This document shows positions 34,855-47,001 of a stretch of 64,000 nucleotides of DNA, one piece after another. The stretch covers positions 1,550,001 through 1,614,000 of the forward strand of contig NZ_CP046171.1 of NCBI RefSeq assembly GCF_011801125.1, given 5' to 3'. Position numbers and translations under genes: made by a program. Under the pieces are notes generated by a model. That model was not told where the DNA came from and did no database searches. It worked only from the letters and a program-made list of their open reading frames with translations. Numbering within the stretch: the stretch's first letter is position 1; each line of letters opens with the position of its first letter. Origin of the DNA: Nocardia brasiliensis (lineage in GTDB: Bacteria; Actinomycetota; Actinomycetes; Mycobacteriales; Mycobacteriaceae).

Positions 34855-36156
34855 GTGTCATACCGGTTGGATGACATCGACTGTGTAAGTGCGCGGGGAC
34901 ACGCCGCGCTGGGTGGAACACTGGCGATACAGGCGGTCTGGTCCTACGACCGTCCGGTGGACATGGCGGCGTTGCGCGAGTTCCATGTCGCGCTCCGCCG
35001 CGGCAGGTTGGGGCGGGTGGTGCTGCCCGCGCTGATTCCGGCGGCCGGTGACCGTTGGAGCACCCGCGGCGAGTTCGGCCCGCTCGAGGTCGCCGACGCG
35101 CCGGTTCCCCAGGCCGCGCGCGGTGCGTGGATCGCCGAGCAGGCGCGCGCGGAGCTGCGCACCTATGGCGGACCAGCGTATCGGCTGGCGAGCGCCACCA
35201 TGGACAACGGGGAGAGCGTGGTGTCGCTGCTGGTGTCGCACACCATCGCCGATGCCCGTGCGCTCTGCGCCGCGATCGCGGAAGCGGTCGTGGGCAAGGA
35301 ACTCGATCCGACCTACCCGAGCGACGAATTCGGGCGGGCCAGGCTGTTTTTCGACGAACTCGGCGCGGCCGCGCGCCGCATCCGCCCGATGCTCGGCGCG
35401 GCGGTGCTCGGTACGCGACTGGCCATCACCGGTCGTCGCGCCGCCTCCGCTGGGGCACAGGGCCAGGACGCGGGCCTGCCCACGATCACGGTCACGGTGC
35501 CCGCGCACGAGTGGCACGCGGCCGCGCGGGCACGCGGGGGCAGTTCGACCGCGCTGGCGGTGGCGCTGCTGGCCGAGGTCGCCACGGCGGTCGGTCGCAC
35601 CGACGAGGCGGGCAAGGTCGTGCTGATGATGCCGGTGAGCACCCGCACCGAGACCGACGAGCGCGCCAACGCGCTGGCGGCCATCGACTTCGAGGTGGAC
35701 CTGCGCGATGGCGCCCCCGCCGATCTCGCCGGGCTGCGCGCGGTGCTCAAAACGAAGCTGCGCGCGGCCGCCGAGGCGGGGCATCGCGTGCCGCCCCTCA
35801 TCCCGCAGGCGGTGGCACTGCCGCGCCGGCTGTACGGCGTGCTGGCCCGGCAGACGGCCGCCGCGCCGACCGTCACCGTGTGTTCCAACCTCGGCGAGGT
35901 GGACCCCGCGGTGCTGTGCGTGGACGGGCAACCGGCGTCCTCGTTCGAGATCGGCCTGGTCAATCAGAGTTTGCATACGCGTGGTGTGCTGGACGAGCGG
36001 GGCGGCAACCTGTATGCGCTGATGTCGGAATCCGGTGGCGCGATCACGCTGCGGGTCAACGGCTACCACCCGCCGCGGCTGCGCACCGTCGAGGAGTTGA
36101 CCGAACTGTGCACGCGGGCGCTGGCGCGCTACGAGCTCTCGCCGACCTGTGCGTAG
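34855..36156 (+). CDS. PapA/condensation-superfamily acyltransferase
   Basis: A 433-residue protein starting at GTG after GGTAGGAGA. The active-site HxxxD appears as SHTIADA (His-Thr-Ile-Ala-Asp) at about residue 127. Its size and the general layout (two CAT-like lobes, an N-terminal TLAIQAVWSYDRPVDMAALREFH and LTELCTRALARYEL at the end) are those of acyltransferases of the PapA/WS-DGAT/NRPS condensation superfamily in mycolic-acid bacteria. Acyl donor and acceptor are unknown. No NRPS or PKS partner adjoins it directly; the NRPS lies 4 kb downstream. Confidence 0.75.
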   Translation: MSYRLDDIDCVSARGHAALGGTLAIQAVWSYDRPVDMAALREFHVALRRGRLGRVVLPALIPAAGDRWSTRGEFGPLEVADAPVPQAARGAWIAEQARAELRTYGGPAYRLASATMDNGESVVSLLVSHTIADARALCAAIAEAVVGKELDPTYPSDEFGRARLFFDELGAAARRIRPMLGAAVLGTRLAITGRRAASAGAQGQDAGLPTITVTVPAHEWHAAARARGGSSTALAVALLAEVATAVGRTDEAGKVVLMMPVSTRTETDERANALAAIDFEVDLRDGAPADLAGLRAVLKTKLRAAAEAGHRVPPLIPQAVALPRRLYGVLARQTAAAPTVTVCSNLGEVDPAVLCVDGQPASSFEIGLVNQSLHTRGVLDERGGNLYALMSESGGAITLRVNGYHPPRLRTVEELTELCTRALARYELSPTCA

Positions 36157-36239
36157 TGGCCGAAACCCGCCATGGCAAGGATTTGCCACGGCGGTACCCG
36201 CGGCGCTCGGTCCTGGGTCGACGGTCGGCGGGATGTGCG

Positions 36240-36698
36240 ATGATCTCGCAGGTGAGCAGTACATCCGAGGCGGACCGCCTACGTGATCTCGCCCGGTTAC
36301 GGCGAGTCCGCGACCGCATCGACCGGGAGTACGCGCAGCCGCTGGACGTCGAGGCACTCGCCCGCGACGCGCACATGTCGGCGGGGCATCTCAGCAGGCA
36401 GTTCCGGATCGCCTACGGCGAGTCGCCCTACTCCTACCTTATGACCCGCCGGATCGAGCGCGCGATGGCGCTGCTGCGCCGGGGCGACCTCAGCGTCACC
36501 GAGATCTGTTTCGCGGTCGGCTGCTCCTCGCTGGGCACCTTCAGCACGCGATTCACCGAGCTGGTCGGCATGTCGCCGAGCGCGTACCGCAAACACCTCG
36601 CGGATCAGACCTCGGAGATGCCGACCTTCATCACCAAGCAGGTGACCAGACCGATCAGGAATCGAGAAGCGCCGAGCCGTCAGCCGGATCTAGCGTGA
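36240..36698 (+). CDS. AraC family transcriptional regulator (HTH only)
   Basis: A 152-residue regulator consisting almost only of the double AraC HTH: LDVEALARDAHMSAGHLSRQFRIAYGESPYSYLMTRRIERAMALLRRGDLSVTEICFAVGCSSLGTFSTRFTELVGMSPSAYRKH. There is no ligand-binding domain. The start may be ATG 36240 or GTG 36252. Its stop overlaps the possible GTG start of the VOC gene, suggesting co-translation with it; small AraC proteins next to VOC genes are common in nocardiae. Confidence 0.88.
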   Translation: MISQVSSTSEADRLRDLARLRRVRDRIDREYAQPLDVEALARDAHMSAGHLSRQFRIAYGESPYSYLMTRRIERAMALLRRGDLSVTEICFAVGCSSLGTFSTRFTELVGMSPSAYRKHLADQTSEMPTFITKQVTRPIRNREAPSRQPDLA

Positions 36699-36703
36699 TT
36701 GCC

Positions 36704-37114
36704 ATGGACATCAGCATTCTTTCCAGTTTTCTCCCGCAGGACGACCCGGAGGCCGCGATCGCGTTCTACCGCGACACGCTCGGCTTCGAGGTGCGCAAGG
36801 ACGTCGGGTTCAACGGTATGCGGTGGATCACCGTCGGCCCGCCCGACCAGCCCGGCACCTCGATCGTGCTGCACCCGCCCGCCGCCGACCCCGGCATCAC
36901 CGACGAGGAGCGTCGCGTCATCGCCGAGATGATGGCCAAGGGCACCTATGGCGCGTTGCTGCTGGCGACCAAGAACGTCGACGACACCTTCGAGAAGGTG
37001 CAGGCCGGCGACGCCGAGGTGGTACAGGAGCCGACCGACCAGCCCTACGGCGTGCGCGACTGCGCCTTCCGCGATCCCGCGGGCAACTTGATCCGTATTC
37101 AGGAAGTGCGCTGA
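36704..37114 (+). CDS. VOC (glyoxalase/bleomycin resistance) family protein
   Basis: A 136-residue protein with one glyoxalase fold: ILSSFLPQDDPEAAIAFYRDTLGFEVRKDVGFNGMRWITVG at the start and DQPYGVRDCAFRDPAGNLIRIQE at the end. Members bind metals and act in isomerisation, dioxygenation or drug binding; the role here is unknown. The ATG at 36704 fits the fold; a GTG at 36695 that overlaps the AraC stop is an alternative. A hairpin lies between it and the UvrA-like gene. Confidence 0.88.
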   Translation: MDISILSSFLPQDDPEAAIAFYRDTLGFEVRKDVGFNGMRWITVGPPDQPGTSIVLHPPAADPGITDEERRVIAEMMAKGTYGALLLATKNVDDTFEKVQAGDAEVVQEPTDQPYGVRDCAFRDPAGNLIRIQEVR

Positions 37115-37128
37115 GGGATTCGGCGATC

Positions 37129-37170
37129 GGGGCCGCGACGGGCACATCAGCACCCGTGGCGAGCGGCCCC
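37129..37170 (+). terminator. Hairpin between VOC and UvrA-like genes
   Basis: GGGGCCGC (37129-37136) and GCGGCCCC (37163-37170) form an 8-bp outer stem with an inner ACGGG/CCCGT stem (37138-37142, 37153-37157). It ends 22 bases before the UvrA-like start and may be a terminator or attenuator. Confidence 0.5.
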
Positions 37171-37192
37171 GCTTGAACGAGATGGAGACAGG

Positions 37193-39586
<2,394 letters not shown>

Positions 39587-39607
39587 TCCGAGCCTGACCC
39601 CGACGGC

Positions 39608-39655
39608 GACAGCCGCCGTGCGCGCTCCGTTTCGCGGAGCCGCACGGCGGCTGTC
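39608..39655 (+). terminator. Strong terminator after the UvrA-like gene
   Basis: GACAGCCGCCGTGCG (39608-39622) and CGCACGGCGGCTGTC (39641-39655) form a perfect 15-bp stem with an inner GCTCCG/CGGAGC stem. It starts 22 bases after the stop codon and isolates the UvrA-like gene from the NRPS. Confidence 0.8.
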
Positions 39656-40215
39656 GTGCTGTCCGGCCTGGTGATCATCGCTCGCGACCGGGGGTTGTCG
39701 AATGCTGTGCGCGATATCGGCTACACCAACTGAAGCTGTTACTCATTAATTGTGTTAAAGAGTTAGTACTTTAGGTGAAGCTGTCATCGTACTTGAGGTA
39801 CGAAAATCTCATGAATTCCTAACAAAGTCTAAAACTCCGCTGTGGTGTGAGTCACCGTTTAGTTCGAGATCGCTTGTGTCGCAAATGGTAAGCAATGTGC
39901 GGTGACGCCGCCCGTTAAGAATATCGATCCCTCTCGTTAACCACCTGGCTGCTGCGGAGGCACTGCATTGCCCGGGGTGCAACCGTTGGATACCGACCAG
40001 GCGGTAGCCTGAAAGGCGAGCTATCAGTTGGCAACTTTCATCTGAAACCCTGGATCCGGCGTGGGACGGAGTGGTTCATGATAAAAATCCGGCGTGTGCT
40101 CGGCGGTGCTGCCGCAGCCCCGCAGAATCCGCCGCACCGCGAACTGGTCATGTGACCAGCCGTTGTGGTGGACGCTGACTCGTTGCTGGTGAAAGAAATG
40201 TGCTGGGAGAACTAA
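39656..40215 (+). promoter_or_regulatory. AT-rich upstream region of the NRPS gene
   Basis: A 560-base region whose first half (about 39730-39920) is distinctly AT-richer than its surroundings, as often seen before large secondary-metabolite genes. It contains the inverted repeat CGTAC-TTGAG-GTACG (39788-39802) and other short inverted repeats such as GTTGGCAAC near 40028. No protein-coding frame is supported. It probably carries the NRPS promoter and operators. Confidence 0.5.
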
Positions 40216-43200
40216 GTGAGGGATTGCGCGTCCGTGGCGGCGGACCAGACGCGGGAGCCGAGGCGTGCGCGTGCGCGGCGCTCCGGCGGCGCCACCGTGC
40301 CGCGGTTGCTGGCGCTCGCGGTGGAGGCCGACCCCGATGGGATCGCCGTCGCGTTCCACGGGACCGAGCTGCGGTACCGCGAACTGGACGACTTGTCGTC
40401 CCGGCTGGCGCGGCTGCTGATCGGACGCGGGGCGGGTCCGGGTGACCTGGTCGCCATCGCGATCGAGGCTCCGGTGGAGGCGGTGCTCGTCACGTGGGCG
40501 GTCGCGAAGACCGGCGCGGGCTTCGTGGTGCTCGACCCGCACGAGCCCGAGGCGCGCACGCTTCGGCTGTTGGCCGCGGCGAAGCCGATCATCGGTTGTA
40601 CGGCGGCGACCGGATTCGCTGCCGTGCGGGCGTTCGACGGGCTCGAACAGGTGCTGATCGACGACCCCGGCGTGCGGCGCGAGCTCGCCCAGTTGTCCAG
40701 TGAGCCGGTGACTTACGCCGACCGGCTGCGTCCCGTCACCGGCGCGGACATCGCCTACGTCTCGTGCGGCGCGGACGATGACGAGGTGGGGTTCGTGACA
40801 CAGGCCGAGGTGGCCGCGGCCGGGACCTGTCCGCGGCAACGCCAGTCGCCGGGGCCGCTCGGTGTCTTCTTCGGCACGCTCTTCCCGCGCACGGTGTACC
40901 CCGGACCGGACAAGACGCTGGCAGGTATGTTCGACGAGGTGGTCCGGGCGTTCCCGGATGCGACGGCGGTCAGCGCCGGCGCCGCGGCACTGACCTATCG
41001 CGAGCTCGATGTCCGGGCGAACAGGTTGGCGCGCAGGCTGATCGCGCGCGGTATCGGCCCGGAGCACTTGGTGGCGGTGGTCCTGCCGCGTTCGGTTGAT
41101 CTGGTCGTCGCATTGCTCGCTGTGGTCAAGTCGGGCGCTGCCTACTTGCCGATCGATCCGGCCTATCCCGCCGACCGGATCGCCTATCTGCTCGCCGACG
41201 CCGCACCGGCGGCGGTCCTGACCCGCGCGGGCATCGCGGTGCCCGGCGCGACACCCGTGTTCGAGGTGAACCGGGTGTTCGATCTCAACGGCGCACCGAT
41301 CGGCGACGACGAGCGGGTGCGTGCGCTGCGGCCGCGGCATCTCGCGTACGTGATCTACACCTCGGGGTCCACGGGACGGCCCAAAGGCGTGCAGATCCCG
41401 CATCGCAACGTGATCGCGCTGCTCGCGAACACCCGCGCGCGGTTCGGCTTCGATCATCGGGACGTGTGGACGATGTTCCACTCCTACGCTTTCGATTTCG
41501 CGGTGTGGGAGCTGTGGGGCGCGTTGCTGCACGGTGGCCGGGTGGTCCTGGTGGATCACGAAACCTCGCGTGCCCCTGACCAATTCCTCGAATTGCTGCG
41601 GGCCGAACGAGTGACCGTGCTGAATCAGACCCCGTCGGCGTTCTATCAACTCGCCGAGGCCGACCGCGTGGCATCGGAATCCGCACCGGCTGCGCCATTG
41701 TCGTTGCGGTACATCATATTCGGCGGCGAGGCACTCGATTTCGGTCGCGTACACGACTGGCAGGCCCGCCACGGTAGCGCCACCCGGCTGGTGAATATGT
41801 ACGGCATCACCGAGACCACCGTGCACACCACCTTCCATCCCATCGCCGTCGGCGAGCGCAGCGTGATCGGCTCCGCACTCAGCGGATCGCGGGTGCTCGT
41901 GCTGGATGATCGACTACGTCCGGTCCCGGCGGGCGTGCCGGGGGAGATCTATGTCGCGGGTGCGCAGCTGGCGCGCGGCTACCTCGGCCAGGCGGGCTTG
42001 ACCGCGGCCCGATTCGTGGCGAATCCGTTCGCCCCGAACGGCTCCCGTCTCTATCGCTCCGGTGATCTGGCCGCTTGGCAGGCCGACGGCAATCTCGTCT
42101 ATCTCGGCCGCGCCGACGATCAGGTCAAGGTGCGCGGCTACCGCGTCGAACTCGGCGAGATCGAGTCCGCGCTGCTCGCGATACCGGCGGTGCGGCAGGC
42201 CGCCGTTGTCGTCCGGACGGACCCGCCTGGCGACCGGCGGATCGTCGCGTATGTGATCGGAGACGTGCGGTCCGCGCAGGTGCGTACCGCGGCGGCGCAG
42301 GCCCTGCCCGATCACATGGTGCCCGCGGCGGTCGTCGTCATCGATGCGCTGCCGCTGACCGCGCACGGCAAGTTGGATCGCGCGGCCTTGCCCGTGCCGG
42401 TCGTCGACACCGCGGTGTTCCGGGCGCCCGCGCGCCCGATCGAGCGGACCGTCGCCGAGGCGTTCGCCGGAGTTCTCGGCGACATCCGCATCGGCCTGGA
42501 CGACAACTTCTTCGCACTCGGCGGCAATTCGCTGCTGGCCGCGCAGGCCGCGGCCCGGCTCGGCGCGGCACTGGACGCGCGCGTGCCCGCACGGCTGCTC
42601 TTCCACGCGCCCACCGTCGCCGAGCTGGCCGAGGCGGTTAGCGGTCGGGCGGCCACGGGCGCGCGCAAGCCACTGGTCGCCGGACCGCGTCCGGACCGGG
42701 TCCCGCTCTCGATGGCGCAGCAGCGCATGTGGTTGCTCAATCAGTTCGATCCCGCGTCGGCGGTCTACAACATCCCGGTAGCCGTGCGCCTGATCGGTGA
42801 ACTCGATGTCGCCGCGCTGCGCGCGGCCGTCGGTGACGTGATCGCCAGGCACGAGACTCTGCGCACGGTCTACCCGCAATGCGATGGTGTCGCCTACCAG
42901 TCGATTCTCGATCCGGCGCAGGCGGCGATCGAACTCGTCGCGGAAACGATCGACGCGGCCGCGGTGCTGCCCCGCATCGCCTCGGTTGCGGCCACCGGAT
43001 TCGATGTGGCGGTGCGGGTTCCGTTGCGAGTCGCGCTGTTTCGCCTCGATACCGCGGTGACCGAACACGTGCTTGTGCTCGTCGCGCATCACATCTGCGG
43101 TGACGGATCGTCGATGCGGCCGCTGACCCGAGATGTGATGACGGCGTACGCGGCTCGGTCGAGCGGTGTCGCGCCGGAGTGGACGCCACTGCCGGTGCAG

Positions 43201-46200
43201 TACGCCGACTTCGGTATCTGGCAGCGCGCCGTACTCGGCGCCGATACCGATCCGGACAGCCTGCTCGCACGTCAGGCCGAGTACTGGCGCGCCGCGCTGG
43301 CCGGTGCGCCCGACGAACTCGTCCTGCCCTTCGATCGGCCGCGGCCCGCGACGCGCTCGTTCGCCGGTGGGCGCGTGGACTTCTCGATCGACGGGGAGGT
43401 GTACCACGGACTGACGGAGCTGGCCCGTGCGCAGAACGCGACGTTGTTCATGGTGGTGCACGCGGCGTTCGCGGTCCTGCTGTCCCGGTGGTCGGGCAGC
43501 GACGATATCGCCGTCGGCACGGCGGTGGCCGGGCGCGGCGAACCCGAACTCGACGATCTCATCGGCATGTTCGTCAACACCCTGGTGCTGCGCGCGCGGG
43601 TGCGCGGGCAGGAGAGCTTCGAAGAGCTGCTGGCGCGGATCCGCGAGGCCGACCTACAGGCCTTCGCGCACGCCGATATTCCGTTCGAGCGGTTGGTCGA
43701 GTTGTTGCGCCCTGACCGATCGACCGCGCGAAACCCGCTGTTCCAAGTCGGTTTGGTGTTCCAGAACGTGGCGACGGCGGCATTCGAACTACCCGGGCTC
43801 TCGGTCAGCGCGGTCGATATAGAGTGCGACGTCGAGAAATACGATCTGTCACTGGTGCTCGGGGTGACCGACGCGGGACTCGCGGCCCGGTTCTCCTTCG
43901 CGCGAGATCTGTTCGACGAGACCACGATTCGTGCCGCCGCAACGCGGTTCGCGCGGCTGCTCGCGGCGATCGTGGCCGCACCGCGGCGCCCGGTGGGTGA
44001 TCTGTCGCTGCTCACACCCGATGAGTACGCCGCGCTCACCCGCATGGACTCGACGCGGTCGGCGGCCGGGGCGTCGATGCCGGAGTTGCTGCTGCGCGGT
44101 ATCCGGCACGGGCGTGACCGCGTCGCGGTGCGTGCGAGCGGCCGGTCGATCAGCTACGGCGAACTCGACGATTACTCGTCGCGGTTGGCGCGCGTGCTGA
44201 TCGAGCGCGGTGTCGGCCCGGAGTGCTTTGTCGCGGTGGCGTTGCCACGCGGCTACGAGATGCTCGCGGTAGCACTGGCGGTGGGCAAAGCCGGCGGTGC
44301 CTATGTTCCGGTCGATCCGGCGTACCCTGCGGACCGGATAGGCCACATGGTGACCGACTCGGCCCCGGTGCTCGGCATCACCGGCACCGCGTACCGCGAC
44401 CGCGTGCCCGGCGAGGTGGCATGGCTCGAGCTCGACCATCCCGATGTCGCCGCGCTCTGTGCGCGTCGATCGCCGGCTCCGGTCACCGATTCCGATCGGA
44501 AAAGCCCACTGCGCCTGGGTAATCCGGCATATCTGAGCTACACGTCTGGATCGACGGGCGTCCCGAAGGGTGTCACCGTGACGCACGCCGGGCTCGCCGG
44601 ACTTGTCGAGCACGCGGTCGGCGTGCTCGGTCTCGGGCCGGATCATGCGCTGCTGCACGCGACTTCGCCGAGCTTCGACCCGGCGGCCCTGGAGTGGTTG
44701 TGCGCGCTGTCGGTCGGTGCGAGCTTGGTCGTGTTGCCGCACGGCGTGATCGGCGGCCCCGAGTTCGCCGCGGTGCTGCGCGACGAGCGGGTGACGCATT
44801 GCAGTGTCACCCCCGCGGTGCTCGCCACCATCGACCCGGCGGCCGTGCCGACCGCGACGGTGCTGGTCGGCGGGGATGTCAGCACACCGGACCTGGTGGC
44901 AAAATGGCAGCCGGGTCGTCGCTATGTCAACGCCTACGGCCCGACCGAGGCCACCGTCGCCGCCACGTTCGGTGCTCAGGTCGCGGGACGCGGCGTCACC
45001 ATCGGTCGACCGGTGCGCGGGGTGTCCGCGGTAGTGCTCGACGCTCGGCTGCACCCGGTTCCGCCGGGCGTGACCGGCGAATTGTATTTGGCGGGTGACG
45101 CCTTGGCGCGCGGCTACCATGACCGCGCGGCGCTCACGGCGCATCGGTTCGTCGCCAACCCCTGGGGCGAACCGGGGGAGCGGATGTTGCGGACCGGTGA
45201 TCTGGTGCGCAGGCGCGGTCCTGCCGACAGGGACGCATGGGACCTGGAATACGTGGGGCGCGCCGACCGCCAAGTGAAGATCCGCGGGGTTCGGATCGAA
45301 CTCGGCGAGGTCGACGCGGTGCTCGGCGCCCATGACGACGTCGGTTGCGCGGTCACCGTCGCACACGAAACACCCACCGGTGAAACGGTTCTGGTCGGCT
45401 ACGTGCGCGCGGCGGTGGGACGCGAACCCGACCGTGATGCGCTTCTCGCGCATGTCGAGCGCACCCTGCCGCGGCACCTGGTGCCCGCCGCGATCGTGCC
45501 GCTCGACGACATCCCGCTGACCACGACGGGCAAGGTGGATCGAAAAGCATTGCCCGCGCCGAGCTTTCGGGCCGCGGCGTGGCGCGCACCGGCTACGCCG
45601 ACCGAGGAGCTCGTGGCCGAGGTCTTCGCGCAGGTGCTCGCGGTCGAGCAGGTCGGCGCCGACGACGACTTCTTCGCCCGCGGCGGTTCCTCGTTGCGCA
45701 CGCTCGCCCTGCAACACGCGCTGGCGGAGCACGGCATCGAGGTGCCGGTGTCGGCGCTGTTCGGCGCGTCCACCGTACGGGCGCTCGCCGCCTACCTCAC
45801 CGGAGAGCACCTTGCGCCGCACAGCCCGGCCGTGGTCGCCGCCGATGCGGTGCTCGGCCCGGACATCTCGGCCACCGGTATCGCGCCGATGCATCGCGTC
45901 GGCCCGCGTGACGTGCTGCTGACCGGAGCGACCGGGTTCCTCGGCGCGTACCTGCTGCGCGAACTCCTGGACCGCACCGATGCCGTGGTGTGGTGTCTGG
46001 TGCGTGCCGACAGTGCCCGCGCGGGACGCGAGCGAATCCGGCAGGCACTGCGGCGCTTCCAGCTCTGGGACGACGCGCTGGAGACCAGGATCGTCCCGAT
46101 ACCGGGCGATCTAGCGCTGCCCGCGTTCGGACTGTCCGACGCCGAGCACGGCTGGCTCGCCAACCGGATCGACGCCATTTATCACAACGGCGCACAGGTC

Positions 46201-47001
46201 AATCACCTCGAACGCTATGCGCGCCTGCGTGCCGCCAATGTCGAGGGCACTCGGGAAGTGTTGCGGCTGGCGACCACTCGTCGGCTCAAAGCAGTGCACT
46301 TCGTCTCCACGGTGAACACCGTGATCTCCACCGCTGCCGCAGCGTCCGTCACCGAGGACACCCGGATCGGTGCGGATGAGCTACCGGCGCAGGGGTACAT
46401 CTCGACCAAATGGGCTGCGGAGCAACTGGTTCTGCGGGCGGCCGAGCGTGGCGTGCCCGCGCGCGTCTACCGTCCGGGTCTGGTCTCCGGCGATCTTCGA
46501 GTCGGGATCAACAGCCCCGACGACTCGTTCTGGAACATGGTGCGTGCGGCGGTCGTTCTCGGCATCGTCCCCGAGGTCGGCGCGGCGAGCGTCGCGCTGG
46601 TCCCGGTCACCTATGTGGCGCGCGCACTCGTCGAGATCTCCCTCGGCGCCGCCACCGCCACCGCGTACCACCTGGTGCCCGACGAGCCGGTGGCGATCCG
46701 CACCCTGTTCGACTGTCTGCGCCGCAACGGATACCCCATCGAGACAGCGACATTCGAGGAAGTGCGGCACCGCCTCACCGAGCAGGCCCACACCCGGGCG
46801 CAGACGGGTGACGACTCCCTGGTCCGCGCCGCCCTGCTCGGCGCCGACTTCGCCGCGGCACCCGCGCCCCTCATCGACGCCACCAACACCGCACGCGCCC
46901 TCGTGCACAGCGCCGTCACCTGTGCCCCCATCGACGAAGCCGCTCTCGACACCTACATAGCGGCGTTCCGCCGCACCGGCTTCTTCCCGTCCGGCTCCTG
47001 A
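40216..47001 (+). CDS. Two-module NRPS with degenerate A domain, Thr-specific A domain and terminal reductase
   Basis: A 2261-residue NRPS. Residues ~25-200 form an N-terminal adenylation fragment ending at a ruined A3 core (IAYVSCGADDDEVGFV, 179-194) with no P-loop. A full A domain follows (~232-730): YTSGSTG at 381, FDFAVWELWG at 426, K719. Its specificity positions read D-F-W-N-I-G-M-V-H-K, the known threonine code. PCP1 has Ppant Ser772 (GGNS). C has HHICGDG (His958, His959, Asp963). A second A domain (~1289-1760, YTSGSTG at 1442) has the unfamiliar code D-P-L-S-L-G-A-V-A-K. PCP2 Ser1826 follows. The terminal reductase (~1895-2261) has GATGFLG at 1904 and Tyr2061...Lys2065, so the product leaves as an aldehyde or alcohol. 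No MbtH gene is seen. The end overlaps the MerR remnant by 49 bases. Confidence 0.92.
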   Translation: MRDCASVAADQTREPRRARARRSGGATVPRLLALAVEADPDGIAVAFHGTELRYRELDDLSSRLARLLIGRGAGPGDLVAIAIEAPVEAVLVTWAVAKTGAGFVVLDPHEPEARTLRLLAAAKPIIGCTAATGFAAVRAFDGLEQVLIDDPGVRRELAQLSSEPVTYADRLRPVTGADIAYVSCGADDDEVGFVTQAEVAAAGTCPRQRQSPGPLGVFFGTLFPRTVYPGPDKTLAGMFDEVVRAFPDATAVSAGAAALTYRELDVRANRLARRLIARGIGPEHLVAVVLPRSVDLVVALLAVVKSGAAYLPIDPAYPADRIAYLLADAAPAAVLTRAGIAVPGATPVFEVNRVFDLNGAPIGDDERVRALRPRHLAYVIYTSGSTGRPKGVQIPHRNVIALLANTRARFGFDHRDVWTMFHSYAFDFAVWELWGALLHGGRVVLVDHETSRAPDQFLELLRAERVTVLNQTPSAFYQLAEADRVASESAPAAPLSLRYIIFGGEALDFGRVHDWQARHGSATRLVNMYGITETTVHTTFHPIAVGERSVIGSALSGSRVLVLDDRLRPVPAGVPGEIYVAGAQLARGYLGQAGLTAARFVANPFAPNGSRLYRSGDLAAWQADGNLVYLGRADDQVKVRGYRVELGEIESALLAIPAVRQAAVVVRTDPPGDRRIVAYVIGDVRSAQVRTAAAQALPDHMVPAAVVVIDALPLTAHGKLDRAALPVPVVDTAVFRAPARPIERTVAEAFAGVLGDIRIGLDDNFFALGGNSLLAAQAAARLGAALDARVPARLLFHAPTVAELAEAVSGRAATGARKPLVAGPRPDRVPLSMAQQRMWLLNQFDPASAVYNIPVAVRLIGELDVAALRAAVGDVIARHETLRTVYPQCDGVAYQSILDPAQAAIELVAETIDAAAVLPRIASVAATGFDVAVRVPLRVALFRLDTAVTEHVLVLVAHHICGDGSSMRPLTRDVMTAYAARSSGVAPEWTPLPVQYADFGIWQRAVLGADTDPDSLLARQAEYWRAALAGAPDELVLPFDRPRPATRSFAGGRVDFSIDGEVYHGLTELARAQNATLFMVVHAAFAVLLSRWSGSDDIAVGTAVAGRGEPELDDLIGMFVNTLVLRARVRGQESFEELLARIREADLQAFAHADIPFERLVELLRPDRSTARNPLFQVGLVFQNVATAAFELPGLSVSAVDIECDVEKYDLSLVLGVTDAGLAARFSFARDLFDETTIRAAATRFARLLAAIVAAPRRPVGDLSLLTPDEYAALTRMDSTRSAAGASMPELLLRGIRHGRDRVAVRASGRSISYGELDDYSSRLARVLIERGVGPECFVAVALPRGYEMLAVALAVGKAGGAYVPVDPAYPADRIGHMVTDSAPVLGITGTAYRDRVPGEVAWLELDHPDVAALCARRSPAPVTDSDRKSPLRLGNPAYLSYTSGSTGVPKGVTVTHAGLAGLVEHAVGVLGLGPDHALLHATSPSFDPAALEWLCALSVGASLVVLPHGVIGGPEFAAVLRDERVTHCSVTPAVLATIDPAAVPTATVLVGGDVSTPDLVAKWQPGRRYVNAYGPTEATVAATFGAQVAGRGVTIGRPVRGVSAVVLDARLHPVPPGVTGELYLAGDALARGYHDRAALTAHRFVANPWGEPGERMLRTGDLVRRRGPADRDAWDLEYVGRADRQVKIRGVRIELGEVDAVLGAHDDVGCAVTVAHETPTGETVLVGYVRAAVGREPDRDALLAHVERTLPRHLVPAAIVPLDDIPLTTTGKVDRKALPAPSFRAAAWRAPATPTEELVAEVFAQVLAVEQVGADDDFFARGGSSLRTLALQHALAEHGIEVPVSALFGASTVRALAAYLTGEHLAPHSPAVVAADAVLGPDISATGIAPMHRVGPRDVLLTGATGFLGAYLLRELLDRTDAVVWCLVRADSARAGRERIRQALRRFQLWDDALETRIVPIPGDLALPAFGLSDAEHGWLANRIDAIYHNGAQVNHLERYARLRAANVEGTREVLRLATTRRLKAVHFVSTVNTVISTAAAASVTEDTRIGADELPAQGYISTKWAAEQLVLRAAERGVPARVYRPGLVSGDLRVGINSPDDSFWNMVRAAVVLGIVPEVGAASVALVPVTYVARALVEISLGAATATAYHLVPDEPVAIRTLFDCLRRNGYPIETATFEEVRHRLTEQAHTRAQTGDDSLVRAALLGADFAAAPAPLIDATNTARALVHSAVTCAPIDEAALDTYIAAFRRTGFFPSGS

